A stretch of 64,000 nucleotides of DNA, from NCBI GenBank assembly GCA_024220505.1, contig JAKZZE010000034.1, forward strand, positions 434,001 to 498,000. The letters run 5' to 3'. Shown in pieces: positions 32,026 to 46,260 of the stretch. The DNA is from Rhizopus arrhizus (lineage: Eukaryota; Mucoromycota; Mucoromycetes; Mucorales; Rhizopodaceae). The stretch's first letter is position 1, and every line of letters begins with the position of its first letter. The notes below the pieces were generated by a model, which saw only the letters and a program-made list of their open reading frames with translations, did not search any database and had not been told where the DNA came from. A program made the position numbers and the translations under genes.

Positions 32026-33622
32026 CAGTGCCCCACAAAACCCTTCAAGTGTTTTGTTTTTTTTCGTTTTTTGCTTGTCACTAAGTATTGCGTATCACAA
32101 TTGGTAGCATGCTATACCTCATTTGAAAGCTACGTTGACAGAGTACTTGGATAATGTTTAAACGCCGAGATCCATGTAATGACCGCGGAGTAATGGCATT
32201 TTAAAAACAGACACACACTTGAAGGGTTTTGTGGAATTTAAAAAATCTCAAGTTAATGCCGTAAAAACCATTCTAAACGTCACAAAAGTGTGGCTTATTA
32301 ATTTTTTGTGTAAAAGCTTTTACTTATGTACAACTTCTTTCTATACTTTTTTGCCTTTTTTTTATAACATAATCTCATTAAGTGACATGCGACCAATTAG
32401 CAATGACATGCAGAACAGGATCGTTCAACTTCTTAAAGAAGGAGTTTCTGGAGAAGAAATATGAACAAAGGCTGGTGTCAGTACTGGAACTATTTCAAAA
32501 ATTCGAAAAAACCATGATTTGGGAGATTTGAAAACTAATGGAGGCAGGCCATTCCTAATCTCGACATTACTAGGTCGTCGAATCTTGCGAAATTTCAACT
32601 CTGGCAATTACAAAAATGCTTTAGGCGCTGCTAGAAAGCTGTTAGAAGATGGAGAAAATATTAGTGCTGAGACTATAAGGCGTTTTTTAAAAGACTCGGG
32701 TTATGCAGCAATTCATAAGCCTAAAGTCCTACCTTTGACTAAGCACCGTATAAAGGACAGATATGAATTTGCACGTGCACATCTATCATGGACCATCGAT
32801 GACTGGAAAAAGGTTATTTTCAGCGACGAAACTAAAGTGAATAGAATTGGTTCAGATGGTTTACAATGGACTTGGACAAATGGTGACAAGTTAAAGGACT
32901 TTCAGGTTCAGCATATGATCAAGCATGGAGGAGGTTCATTGATGCTGTGGGGCTGTTTAACATGGTATGGCGTTGGATACCTATCGAATATCAAGGGAAG
33001 CATTAATTCTGACTTTTATTGGTATTTTGAAAGATGAATTAATGAAAACAATTGATTGGTATGAGCTTCAAAAAGAAGATATTATGTCTCAGCAAAACAA
33101 TGCTAGTATCCATACTGCCAAAAAAGTCTCTGAATGGCTGGAAAACAATAATATTACTGTATTAAGATGGCCTCCTCACTCTCCTGACTTAAATTCTATT
33201 GAGAACCTATGGTCAATCTGAAAACGACGTTTATTACAATATGAAAAGCAGCCTGACGGAATGCTCGAATTATGGTCAAGAGTAGAGAATGTTTGGGAGT
33301 CAATTACTCAGAATGAATGTCAAAAACTCATAGAAAGTATGCCTAAACGCATTAAAACAGTTTACAACGCAAAAGGAGGACATACTAAATATTAATTGTT
33401 ATTAAATAAAAATTCCACAAAACCCTTCAAGTGTGTGTCTGTTTTTAAAATGCCATTACTCCGCGGTCATTACATGGATCTCGGCGTTTAAACATTATCC
33501 AAGTACTCTGTCAACGTAGCTTTCAAATGAGGTATAGCATGCTACCAATTGTGATACGCAATACTTAGTGACAAGCAAAAAACGAAAAAAACAAAACACT
33601 TGAAGGGTTTTGTGGGGCACTG
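32026..33622 (+). mobile_element. Tc1-D element, unit 3
   Basis: TA flanks and both long repeats are present. Confidence 0.9.
32387..33395 (+). pseudogene. Tc1-D transposase, unit 3
   Basis: Shares the two TGA codons and the Asn in QQNNASIH, and has a two-base deletion near 33018. Confidence 0.87.
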
Positions 33623-33624
33623 TA

Positions 33625-34384
33625 CAACGAAGCCAACTACCAGCAACAAGTACTTAGAGCAGCAACCACCAACACTTCAAATGGAAGAGGTAGAGGAGAA
33701 TATTCAACTCAATCAAATTGGAACAACAGTAGAGGAAGACGTGAATACTTTGGACGAGGTGGAGCAAAAAACTACTTTGGAAGACGGGGATGTGGGACCC
33801 CAACCTTCCACACCAACAACTTTTCCCGCAATTATCACAGTGCAACATCGCCAGATCTTTCAGTACCAAGACCTTCCAGTCAACAGTAACACCAAACTCA
33901 TTACAGGTAGCACATGTCCAACTATTGCCACCACCACCATCACCATCAGCACCACTACTCCAACAACAGCAACATTGAACTACACCATTCCATCAGACGG
34001 AATTCTTCCAGGAGGTCGACTTCAACAATTTCTGAGTTATTGGAAGACAATAACAAATCATCCGTGGCCCATATTGGTGATTCAACATGGTTACAAGATC
34101 CAATTTACAAAGACGCCAATTCCGTGGAAAAACCAGATGAAATAACCAACAGCAGAGGAGCAATTTCACATCAACGAAGCAGTTCAGAAATTTCTAAGTG
34201 GAGGTATGATAGAGAGGTCTCCAACACAGGATCGACGATTCCTCTCCAAATTCTTTACATTACAGGAACAGACCAGGAGAAGACCAATATTGGATTGTCA
34301 AAAGTTGAACTCTTTCATTCAAGTACAGCATTTCAAAATGGAAGGAGTTCCAGCTCTAAGGGAATTGTTAGAAAAAGACGATTA
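33625..34384 (+). pseudogene. DIRS-like gag end and RT start, unit 3
   Basis: Same in-frame TAA between WKNQMK and PTAEEQF as unit 1. Confidence 0.74.
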
Positions 34385-34386
34385 TA

Positions 34387-34833
34387 CAGTGGGTCAAAAA
34401 ACTGCACCAACGTAACCTAATTTTTCGGAAATAAGAGCATAGGTCTGTCAGTTTAACAGTAAACATTATGAAACTTGAACCAAACAAAGTTAATACTATT
34501 ATGATTTATCGACAAGATTTTCAAAGTCAGACACTGAGTATACACTTATAGCGCGTCCTGAAAAAAGCGGAGGTCGGTTGGTGCAGTGTTTTGACTTTTA
34601 AAATAAAAATGGGTTTGATATGATATACCCGGACTGAGACCTTTCCGGCAGATTTAAATTAGTCTGTGGAGTACCTAGTCACACTGGGGACCTTAAAATA
34701 AACTTTTTTGCAATTTTTGTCTTTTTTTTTCTTTCCTACTTTACCCAAACGCATCATACATTGCCAGTGTCCATCCATCAGTAGAAATGCCCAAAACGCT
34801 TCCATCTGATGTTCAAAACAGTATCAAAGCACT
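34387..34833 (+). mobile_element. Tc1-E 5' end, unit 3
   Basis: Left end after a TA; transposase start MPKTLPSDVQ. Confidence 0.78.
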
Positions 34834-35172
34834 TGTCGTATTTACCTCATCAAATACTATTATTCGTATGAGATTACTCAGATCTTATATAAGAAATAAC
34901 AAGTACTGAATACATAATTACTTATTACATATTCCTTAAAAGCTCATATACAATGTTATATTGTTCAAGCTCAATACTAAAATTGGCCTTGAACTCACTT
35001 CGGTCCCTGAATAATTTCATTTCCTATATAAAGGCGTAGTTTGATTAAATGGGTTCTCTCTCTCGTCTTGAAATCTAATAAAGAGGTTACATAGAGACTC
35101 ATTCACTAGTTTTCAAGTGCTATTTCCTTTCTTTTATCTCACTTAATTATCTGCAAATATCTCATTTTTTGA
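34834..35172 (+). mobile_element. LTR-6, unit 3
   Basis: Precedes gag directly. Confidence 0.6.
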
Positions 35173-36544
35173 ATGAATTCTTCTATTAATCAATCCCTGC
35201 CAAAAACGTTGAAAAGGATTCAGCTGATGAAGTAGCTAAGTCCTTGGATAGAATGGATCTTGAAACTCTCGAAAGTAGAGCGTCAAACTCATCCATCCAT
35301 CCTTGTGATGATGCATCCATTGAAACTGATGTTGAGATGGATGAAGTTACTGACTCTTCTCCTGCTGTTCCTTCTTCGGACCCTTCCAATTATATGGAGA
35401 GGTTGATGGCTCAAAAAACTATGTTCTTTGATTTAATTGAAAAATTAAACAATAATAAAGCGAGTTTTATTTTAAATAATAAGCTACCTTTACTTGAAGA
35501 AAACGAAAAGCAATTGGGCTATGCTGTATCAGCTTTAAATGATGTTAATGCTCTTATTACTTCCCAGTTAGAATTGCGTAATCATGAGTTGAAGGGCAAT
35601 GAATCTAGAAATTCATCACCCAACGATAGACTTATCCCAAGCCGTGAAATCCCAAAATTCAACGTCAACCCTACCGCTAGTGCTCTGTATCAGCTCACTC
35701 TTCGCGAAGGTGATGAAAACGTCAGACCAAGTAATGAACCATCTTTGGATATGTTTATTAGAGATTTCCAAAGAAAATTCTTGGATTATGATGTACCTGT
35801 AGAAGATCATTGGTTGCACTACCTGGAAGCTTCTTTTGAAAAGTCTGACAGTGATACCGACCATGACTGGTTCGAAAGATTCTTCAAAAGACGTTGTATC
35901 GATAAGAAAACCGCTTTGAATTGGGATCAGGCAAAAGAAGTCTTGAAACAACGCTTCGATTTTGCTTCACAAACTACACCAGAGATGTGGTTTAAAATCT
36001 TATCAACTTCAGGCAAGAACGTTACGAAACTTTGACCCAAGCAATGGATCGATATCGTCTTTTCTCTCTTGCTGCAAAGGTTAACATGCATGATAACACT
36101 TTCTTAGTTGGATATTTCATTTCGAGGCTTCACACTGTCAAGTTTCAGGAAATGGTCCAAGCTACTGTCAAAAAAAATCTTCCCTCGCTTGTCTCTACTA
36201 GCTCCAATATCACTGGAGAAAGTATTTATTCAACACGCAACTTGCCTGTTCCTCTGCCTAAGGAATGGAATGTTCTGGAGTCAATTCTAATTAAAGAAAT
36301 GGCTAACTTGGAATCTGCTTTGTTGAACATCCTTAAGGATAAGAAAAAGGAAGACAATACCAAAAAACTCGTTGAACAGGATGATAACGCCAATACTAAA
36401 AAAAGAAAAATGGTACATCAAAGTGAACATAAGAACCAAAAAGTTTCCAAAACATCTGTTGAATTTCAGCAAGAAATTGCAGATTTAAAGAAACAAGGTA
36501 TATGCACATTTTGCAAAACTGCCAAGTACTCTCCTGGTGTTTAG
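35173..36544 (+). pseudogene. Ty3-like gag, unit 3
   Basis: A missing C near 35198 and a missing A near 35996 split the frame into three pieces; otherwise as in unit 2. Confidence 0.7.
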
Positions 36545-37179
36545 GAAAGGGGAGTTTTAAGTAAATATAATATAGCAATCAAAGATAAAGAAATACTGTT
36601 AGAACTTGGTATCTCTTTATTAAGTTAAGATAACTATTGTATGATCCAAATAAATTCTACATGTAAAAAGTGAGAGTATTTATAGACATGATACGGATAA
36701 AGAATTAGGACAGATTTATAATCAATTTGACAGAATAGATGATTACTATTTCTAATTATTAGTTTAGCCTGTTCCTAGCTTGTATTGTCTATTATGCTAT
36801 TGGGATGGTTTCAGATATAACTATTTAAGGAGACGGTACGGATGAATATAAAGACTTTTAGTTCCGTGATTGGATATCATTGTTAACAATAATATCTCAG
36901 TCAGGATAAATGTTTTCATGACTAATGATGATCCGGTAAGTAATCGTCATTCCTTATTCAACATGCTCATATTATCACTAAACTATATTACAACCATGTC
37001 ATCTTATTTGACTATGTGAAGTTAATATGAATAAAGCTTAATATAAAAATCTAATCAAAGTATTTTATTGATCTGTGTTGGGAATAATGTTATAAATGAT
37101 TCCAAGTTATGTCAACATATTATTCAGGATCATATCTGATTCCTTTTACTAAAATAAAGTGACTATAATCTTATGTATC
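36538..37179 (-). mobile_element. LTR-4b and unassigned AT-rich DNA, unit 3
   Basis: As in unit 2. Confidence 0.6.
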
Positions 37180-37519
37180 TGAAGTGTTTTAAGTATAAAA
37201 AATAGGACAAAGAACAATTAACGAGACCGAACAATAGTTCTAAAAGTCGAATACTTTTATTAAAGAAAGATTTCAAGGCTATTTATATTATTGAGCAAGA
37301 CCTGAGATTAGATGACAAAAATAGTTACGACCGATATGATTTGACATGTATAAGAAAAATTTTATAGACTGATGTTAATAATCAACTGTTGATATGAAAG
37401 TGAAACTTGGCTGTTTAGGGCAGTGATAATTATCAGGTTCTATTCTTATTCAAACTCATTTGTAAATATTTAGTCCAGAATGATAAGACTGTATCTTATT
37501 GACATGTCAAAACATGACA
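37180..37519 (-). mobile_element. LTR-1b, unit 3
   Basis: 340 bp with unmatched flanks. Confidence 0.85.
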
Positions 37520-38446
37520 AGCAGCCTTTCGAAGCATTGGAATGGCCTCCTCAGTCCCCAGACCTAAATCCCATAGAGCATATGTGGGCACATTTAAAGA
37601 GAGAGCTATTTCATAGCTATGAGTGATTTATCCAAGGATAGAAAGGAACAAGAGAGGACGAGACTCGATAAAGAGATTGTTTTATTTAATAAGAAAATGA
37701 TACTCTATTTATACTTTTCATACACGGATAATATTTCATGTCATGAATTAATAATTAATGAGTATGATATAACTGATGACAAATAGATAATGGTTACGTG
37801 TTCCTCCATTGTTATCTTTGTCATCGTAAGCATTTATCCATAGAATACTCGTATATGATTGACTGCGATTGACTGTGATTTAGTCCCAGGATTTAATATA
37901 ATTTAACCGTGCAATTACGCAGCATCTTATCCTTAATGAAGATTATCCGAATTAATTTGTAGCCTATCTATTGGATATATTTTACATGTAGCTTATTAAT
38001 ACTGTTTTCATATCGAGTTATGAATGATGGATACATCAATGAGGCACCACCAAGTAGTATGCATGAGCTATGGGAGCGTATAGGTCAGACCTGGTATGCC
38101 ATTTTTAAAGAGGAATGCCAGAAATACATCGAAAGTATGCCTAAAAGGTGTGCTGCAGTTATTAAAGCAAAAGGTCGTTGGACTAAGTATTGGTTTTTTT
38201 CAGATAAAGTGTGTCAAAACGTTTACTTCTAAACGCCGTCAAAACTGGTCGCATGTACCGTCGGACGTTGAGGGCTAGTTATTACCGATACACTGGCTGT
38301 ACTGCAATACTTGTACTACCATTGAGTTACCCAGAGTCTGCTCTTTCGAATGGTGTATACTAAATTGCTATAAACTAAGAAATGAAGTAGACCACAACGT
38401 GTATAGGCAAAATATGAAAACATGCGACCAATTTTGACGGCCACTG
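37520..38446 (+). pseudogene. Tc1-F C-terminal fragment with LTR-5, unit 3
   Basis: LTR-5 spans 37624-38010. The C-terminal frame 38020-38232 is open. Confidence 0.82.
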
Positions 38447-38448
38447 TA

Positions 38449-40512
38449 TTTCACCCGCAGAATTTTTACGCTCCGGCGTCCTCAGGTAAGGCAAGACGAG
38501 TTTTCTTTGACTCTGTCCTTGATACACTAACCTCTCCTGACTATGCTATCGATCATCAACAACTGATCATTCTTGGTGATTTCAATTATTCGTATCATCG
38601 CGCCAATCTGTCTTCACACACATCCCTTCGATGGGTTTCGTACCTTGACGAGTCATTTTACAACGTGATGCATTGTGGGGACAACAGCAGCATTCCTACC
38701 TTTCGTCGAAACGATGAGATTACGTCAACTATTGACTACATCTTTATCAGTAACCATCTGCGCACAGCTATCCAATCCACTGATATTCATCGACTGCATT
38801 CCTCATGGACAGACCATCAACTGCTCTCTCTTTCCATCAACTTAGGCTCTACACCCACAGGTTTTGGCCTATGGTGGGCTAATCCTCTGCTGGTGAAAAA
38901 CAAAGAATATCGATCTCAGTTAAAGCAACGTCTACAGCACATTGCACAACATCTACCACAATCATTGTCCCTTCAGGATCAATGGGATCACCTCAAGTTG
39001 GAGATACGCAAGTTTACTCGCTCTTTTGCGGTGGATTATTCGAATTGGCACTCAAACTCTCTCAGATCACTACAGCGTACAAGGAATGCTTTTCTTCGAA
39101 GTCAACCACCTTTGGCTTTACGATTACAACGTCTTCCTGTCATTGATCGACAAATTGAATCACTCCAACAAGAACTAGTCGACATCTCAGCATTAAAAGC
39201 AGGGATACGATGGCGTGAACACGGAGAGAAATCGGCTGGATACTTCAAGCGTTTTCACCATACTCGTACGACTGAACAGACCATTGTCCATCTTCAGGAG
39301 CCTGTCACGGGGGAACGTGTTTCGTCACAAGCACAACTTCTGGAGGTGAGCAAAACGTTTTATCAAGATCTTTACTCTGTCGATCCAATTCATGAGTCTG
39401 ATGTTGATCGATATTTGTCCGATATTGATTCGCTACCACAACTATCACACGAAGATCAACAATCTCTCATATCGCCCATCACAATTGACGATATTCTTTA
39501 CCAGTCTAAAAACGTTCTTGCTAAACAAAGTAGCCCTGGTGCAGATGGTTTGGGTTATGCATTCATCCATCTCATTACTTTAAACCTTTGCAAAAACTTG
39601 TTGTCAAACTTTACAATGCTGCTCTTTTGACCAGTACGTTCCCTTCTTCCTGGCAAGATATCCGAGTTCGTCTCTTACCCAAGAAGGGTGATCTATCATC
39701 GCTTCGGAATTGGAGGCCAATTTCCTTGATCAATTGTGATGCTAAGATCTACACTCGAACAATCAATAAACGAATGCGATTGGTCGTGGACGATGTTATC
39801 TATCGATATCAAACGGGATTCCTAGCTAATCGATTTATTGCTGAAAACGGTATGGTTATCAATATCCTCATGGAACAAGCTCATGTTGAACGGCGACGAG
39901 AAATTGGCTTGCTCTTGGACCAAGAAAAAGCTTATGACCGAGTTCACCCCACGTATTTACGTCAAACCATGCTCTCCTTTGGATTCCCTGAATCTTTTGT
40001 TCAATCTATTGGAAACCTATTCTTTGGTAACGAGGTCCGCGTTAATGTTAATGGATATTTTACCGATTTGGTTCAACAACAACGTGGTCTCAGACAAGGC
40101 GATCCTCTCTCCCCGTTGCTATTCAATATTGCTTTAGAACCACTTCTTCGACATGTTATAAAGGATTCTTCCTTTACAGGATTTGTACCAACTGCTTCTG
40201 ATGATCTCCCTCCGGACTGTGTTCCTTCCACATTGAAGGTTCTTGCTTATGCTGATGATGTGTGCGTGCTTCTCCATTCTTTTGAAGATTACCACCGATT
40301 ACAACACCATCTGAATCGATACAGCTTAGTCTCTAATGCCAAGGTTAATATCCACAAAACTGAAGCATTTTCGTTAGATGGTCGTCCATACCCTGAGTGG
40401 ATTGACTTTTTCTCAACCCAAGGTATTACCAAATGGCACGATCATACCTCACCCAGTCCATTGCGATATCTCGGCTTTCCTTTGATACAGTCTCTCACCC
40501 AGCGACGGTACC
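38449..40512 (+). pseudogene. LINE endonuclease/RT fragment, unit 3
   Basis: Open except for a four-base deletion near 39574 (HLIYYFKPL region), which splits endonuclease and RT. YADD and GLRQGDPLSP are intact. Confidence 0.86.
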
Positions 40513-40514
40513 TA

Positions 40515-41483
40515 CAGTAGGTCAAAAAATTGCTGCAAGGAATTGCAAAATACCGGTTTTACAGCTGGTTGTCTATGGATACTGCATGAAACTATCTCAA
40601 ATATTGATTGTTTGTACCTCACTAGAAGGGGCATTTATTCGTCGATTATCTGATATGGGCAATAGTTATTGGTGGAATTTGATATTGTTAAAGGGAATTT
40701 TATAAACATCCGGCATTTTTTACTTGTTTACATATGTTTGGAATAACAAATTTTAATACGACCCAACCGGTTTCTATCATAATTTTTCACATTCTTGACA
40801 TGATTAGAATGATGCCAGTATATAAAAGCGCTTACAATTCCTTTATTCTAAACTTTAAATTTTCTTATCTAAATTATTTCTCTTTTTTACCTTATTACCA
40901 ATCGCATGCCTAAACGACTGCCAGAAGAAAAAGTAAACGATCTCAAGCAAGCATTAACTGGATCCACATCAACGTACGATATTGCTAAGGAGGTTGGAGT
41001 ACATGAATCAGCTGTTAGTAGATACTCTAGGCGGTTGTTTTCAAATAGGACAATGGGCTCAGCTGGTAGACCTACATTAGTCTCCAAAGTGACGAAACGG
41101 CTAATCAAAAGAAAAGTCATTGAAGGGGTTCTAAAGACTGCCAAAGAGGTACACCGGGAGCTGGTTCAACTTGGCTATGATATCTCATACCAGTCAGCAA
41201 TTAACGTCCTGAAATCAATGGAGTTCCATTCTTCAATAAAAAAAAGAAGCCGTTTCTGACAAAAGCTCATATGCAGCATCGATTAGAATGGGCCAAGAAG
41301 CACCAGGATTGGACAGTGGAAGAATGGCGAAAAGTCGTCTTTTCTGATGAAACCAAGATCAACGTATGGGGCTCTGATGGTTGTAAGTATTATTGGAAAA
41401 GACCAAGTGATCCTCTTCAACCGCATCATCTAGAGTTTACAGTCAAGCATGGAGGCGGCAAGTTGATGATGTGGGGCTGCATA
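40515..41483 (+). pseudogene. Tc1-B 5' part, unit 3
   Basis: Start at 40906; the same eight-A frameshift near 41240. Confidence 0.83.
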
Positions 41484-41688
41484 CAGTAAGGGACAAAATC
41501 AGTCCGTTTTTTGGTTTTTTCGCAATGCCTCGCCGGGAATTAAACTTAGGGCTTCGCTTTGCTGACGAAAAATTTGTCTCTTCCTTCAACAAAGTTGACA
41601 ATATTTGTCGGAAATGGTATTTTTATTTTCCGCCATGTTATAAGAAGATATATTGAAAATAATGTATTTTTATTTTTTTGAATTTCGA

Positions 41689-43058
41689 TTAGTACTTGGT
41701 ATCGCGGCCCTTACGCTGGATTACGTCCCGAACTCGACGGGGCATAGAGTGAATAAGGTTTCTACAGTACTCTGGAGTTGCTAGGTCATACCAAAGCTTC
41801 GAAACCCGGTCAAAAAATGCTTGGTCAGTCTCAACCACAGAAGAAGGTGGTCTTGTCATCTGTTCCTTCTTTTTAAGCATGGCCCATGCATTTTCAATTG
41901 GGTTAAGGTCAGGGGAGTATGCTGGCCAACTCAGGAGCTTAATCTTGTTCTTTTGGAACCATTTTGAAGGAGCTGAAGCACAATGGATGCTTGCATTATC
42001 TTGTTGAAAGATCATGTCCTTACTTTGCAGGCCATAATACTTCAATGTCTCCTTGTATTCCTCCTCAAGTACTGACGTGTATAGCTCACCATTTACATTA
42101 CTTTGTAGCCAGGACATGTAGCCCCCTCCATGTATAGTTATGCAACTCCAAAGCATGATCCCGCCTCCTCCATAAGCATGTTTCTTTTTGTAGTGATGGT
42201 CTCGATAAGGTGCATTATCCTCTTTCCAAGCATATTCTAGGCCATTAGACCCTCTTTTTTGGATCTTTGTCTCATCAGAAAAGACAACGCGTTCCCAATC
42301 AGTCTCGGACCAGTCTTTATGAGCCTTTGCCCAATCATATCGTGCCTTTTGCTTGTCATTATTAAGTGGAAGTACCTGTCATGTTTTGACATGTCTATAA
42401 GATACAGTCTTATCATTCTGGACTAAATCTTTCCAAATGAGTTTGAATAAGAATAGAACCTGATAATTATCACTGCCATAAACAGCCAAGTTTCACTTTC
42501 ATCTCAACAGTTGATTATTAACATCAGTCTATAAAATTTTTCTTATACATGTCAAATCATATCGGTCGTAACTATTTTTGTCATCTAATCTCAGGTCTTG
42601 CTCAACTAATATAAATAGCCTTGAAATCTTTCTTTAATAAAAGTATTCGACTTTAGAACTATTGTTCGGTCTCGTTAATTCTTCTTTTATCTTATTTTTG
42701 AATACTTAAAACACTTCAGTACCGTCTTTTTCTTAGTCGATTTTAGACCTTTGCGTTTCAAAGTACGAGCAATTGTTTTTGGATTAACCATTTGATCTGG
42801 TTTTTTAACGCCAAAGGAAGCATCGACTGCGCTTTTAGATAAGCCAAGTCTTATGTCTCTAGCTGCTTTGGTTTCCTCCCTAGGTGTGAGTAAACGATGT
42901 CTACCCGCGCTATTTTTTGACTGCAACTTGGTTTTCCTTGAAATTCTTCGAATCATGGACTTTCCACAGCCTACTTTTTTTTTAATTACATCCCATGGAA
43001 TGGAGTGGTTCAACATGTTTTCAATTTGGGCATGTTTGTCGGCATTCTTTGCTGTCAT
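41689..43058 (-). pseudogene. Tc1-A transposase, unit 4
   Basis: Both coding halves are open; only the LTR (42377-42718) breaks it. Confidence 0.88.
42377..42718 (+). mobile_element. Solo LTR-1a, unit 4
   Basis: GTACC duplication; one extra T near 42687. Confidence 0.9.
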
Positions 43059-43431
43059 GGCGTGTTTGGCTAATCTGAGATGAGGTAAATGAGGAAAAAG
43101 AAAAAATGTAAAAAATAAAAGAAGCTAAAATATGAGAACACGTTAGCGTTCACTGACGTCATAAGACGTACCAAACTAAATCTCAAGTCAGTCCAGTGAC
43201 TGTTTCTGGAGATATGGTGTCTAATGCAAAATCGGGCGTTAGCAACAATCACGGAAAATCACTTTTTCCGCCATAACTACAGAGAAAATGGTGGTAGAAG
43301 CAATTAGGTTACACCAATAATTTTGTCTAGCTTGCGTGCAAATGTTTCGTCAGCAAAGCGAAGCCCTAAGTTTAATTCCCGGCGAGGCATTGCGAAAAAA
43401 CCAAAAAACGGACTGATTTTGTCCCTTACTG

Positions 43432-44127
43432 TATTTGGGCCAGTGGTACCCGCAACACGTGGTAGGCATACACTTGTGTCATCTGCTACGAAGGAATATA
43501 TCAAGGTATTACTGATCAAAGGAGCTCTAAAGACAGCCAAGGATGTACATCGGATGCTCATACTGTTTTAATCGCAAGATTAAATAAAAAAATTAAACAA
43601 AAAAACAATAGCAGCAATATAAAATTAAAATCCTTCTTTATTGCAGATTTCTTTATATTGCGAAAAGGCCTCGCTTTATGGATAAAAGTTGGCATCTATT
43701 TATATTCTTTGTGAGCGTAGATAAAAGATATAGACTCGGTCACGATGTCGTGCTGAAGAACCAATGATTAAGCTAAAGCTTGTCGATGTTCTAATATATG
43801 CATCTGAAATTGAACAATAGAAATAATAACCAGTCAATTAACTTTGATCTAATTACTTTTGGGGTTGACAATTGATTAGACTCTCTAGGATGACAGATAT
43901 TGATCTTATTGTTCTAAATTTGGAAAAGTGTGGAATTGTTCAATCATAGTTTAATCTTTTTGTGTATCGTTATTTATTTTAATACAACTGATATCATATA
44001 GAAAATAACTATGTTTACAACACATACGACTTGGGTATTCTATGTCTTACCGTTCAGCAATAAACGTCCTTGTATGATGGATTTTCTTGCTAGACGTAAA
44101 AAGAAGCAGCCTCTTTTAACTAATAAC
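43432..44127 (+). pseudogene. Tc1-C middle part with LTR-3, unit 4
   Basis: LTR-3 spans 43564-44022 with CATAC on both sides. Confidence 0.8.
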
Positions 44128-44551
44128 TGTTTTGCCAAGTATTAAAATAAGAGACAAAAACTAAAAAAAGACAATAGTTGTGAAACTAAAGATTATATGT
44201 TGCTTATTATATAAAAACATTGAGGCTATTTATACTTTTTGGATGTCTGGATCTTTACCGCTATTTCAATTGATCGGTTAAAAGAATGATGTGGGAAGGA
44301 TGGGAAGATAAAGGAAAGATAGTGGATAATCAATAGCCGCTGTCTTCTTGACGAATCAAGGGACAATGAAGTAGATAAATTATTGATCTAGCGATAATTA
44401 TCGAATAAGGTTGGATTGAACTGCCGTTGTTGTAATCAGGTTCCGATATAGTCGTGGGAACGCCGATAGAGATAACAGGGCAAAGTTGGCTATTGCGGAG
44501 ATCTCTCGTTTATCCATGAATGTTCACTTTACTAGTTGTGTGGATACAACA
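44128..44551 (-). mobile_element. LTR-2b, unit 4
   Basis: Same junction. Indels near the TATA and poly(A) motifs. Confidence 0.82.
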
Positions 44552-44667
44552 GATATGCTAAAGACTACGCCATTAGAGCGCTTAAATCACCCCAAAGTCT
44601 TAAACACTTGGAAACAAAAGAGCCAGGCAGTAAGCGAGAAGCATTCAGTGAAGAATATATCATTATG
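44552..44667 (+). pseudogene. DIRS-like gag piece, unit 4
   Basis: Ends at the TA insertion site; continues at 46261. Confidence 0.6.
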
Positions 44668-44669
44668 TA

Positions 44670-46258
44670 CAGTGCCCCACAAAACCCTTCAAGTGTTTTG
44701 TTTTTTTCGTTTTTTGCTTGTCACTAAGTATGCGTATCACAATTGGTAGCATGCTAACCTCATTTGAAAGCTACGTTGACAGAGTACTTGGATAATGTTT
44801 AAACGCCGAGATCCATGTAATGACCGCGGAGTAATGGCATTTTAAAAACAGACACACACTTGAAGGGTTTTGTGGAATTTAAAAAATCTCAAGTTAATGC
44901 CGTAAAAACCATTCTAAACGTCACAAAAGTGTGGCTTATTAATTTTTTGTGTAAAAGCTTTTACTTATGTACAACTTTCTATACTTTTTTTGCCTTTTTT
45001 TTATAACATAATCTCTATTAAGTACATGCGACCAATTAGCAATGACATGCAGAACAGGATCGTTCAACTTCTTAAAGAAGGAGTTTCTGGAGAGAAATAT
45101 GAACAAAGGCTGGTGTCAGTACTGGAACTATTTCAAAAATTCGAAAAAAACCATGATTTGGGAGATTTGAAAACTAATGGAGGCAGGCCATTCCTAATCT
45201 CGACATTACTAGGTCGTCGAATCTTGCGAAATTTCAACTCTGGCAATTACAAAAATGCTTTAGGCGCTGCTAGAAAGCTGTTAGAAGATGGAGAAAATAT
45301 TAGTGCTGAGACTATAAGGCGTTTTTAAAAGACTGGGTTATGCAGCAATTCATAAGCCTAAAGTCCTACCTTTGACTAAGCCGTATAAAGGACAGATATG
45401 AATTTGCACGTGCACATCTATCATGGACCATCGATGACTGGAAAAAGGTTATTTTCAGCGACGAAACTAAAGTGAATAGAATTGGTTCAGATGGTTTTAC
45501 AATGGACTTGGACAAATGGTGACAAGTTAAAGGACTTTCAGGTTCAGCATATGATCAAGCATGGAGGAGGTTCATTGATGCTGTGGGGCTGTTTAACATG
45601 GTATGGCGTTGGATACCTATCGAATATCAAGGGAAGCATTAATTCTGACTTTTATATTGGTATTTTGAAAGATGAATTAATGAAAACAATTGATTGGTAT
45701 GAGCTTCAAAAAGAAGATATTATGTCTCAGCAAAACAATGCTAGTATCCATACTGCCAAAAAAGTCTCTGAATGGCTGGAAAACAATAATATTACTGTAT
45801 TAAGATGGCCTCCTCACTCTCCTGACTTAAATTCTATTGAGAACCTATGGTCAATCTGAAAACGACGTTTATTACAATATGAAAAGCAGCCTGACGGAAT
45901 GCTCGAATTATGGTCAAGAGTAGAGAATGTTTGGGAGTCAATTACTCAGAATGAATGTCAAAAACTCATAGAAAGTATGCCTAAACGCATTAAAACAGTT
46001 TACAACGCAAAAGGAGGACATACTAAATATTAATTGTTATTAAAAATAAAAACAAAACCCTTCAAGTGTGTGTCTGTTTTTAAAATGCCATTACTCCGCG
46101 GTCATTACATGGATCTCGGCGTTTAAACATTATCCAAGTACTCTGTCAACGTAGCTTTCAAATGAGGTATAGCATGCTACCAATTGTGATACGCAATACT
46201 TAGTGACAAGCAAAAAACGAAAAAAAACAAAACACTTGAAGGGTTTTGTGGGGCACTG
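44670..46258 (+). mobile_element. Tc1-D element, unit 4
   Basis: Long repeats present with several small deletions (for example the inner motif of the right repeat near 46050). Confidence 0.88.
45026..46033 (+). pseudogene. Tc1-D transposase, unit 4
   Basis: One-base changes at about 45090, 45145, 45326, 45345, 45380 and 45497 break the frame; QQNNASIH and the WSI stop are kept. Confidence 0.85.
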
Positions 46259-46260
46259 TA

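Larger units (their letters stand above)
28848..41483 (+). repeat. Array unit 3 (12.64 kb)
   Basis: Nearly identical to unit 2. Notable differences are a long A run at about 30941-30960 where other units have an interrupted A/T-rich tract, and small indels in gag and the LINE. Confidence 0.95.
41484..43431 (-). mobile_element. Tc1-A element, unit 4
   Basis: Tc1-B to the left, Tc1-C to the right. Confidence 0.92.
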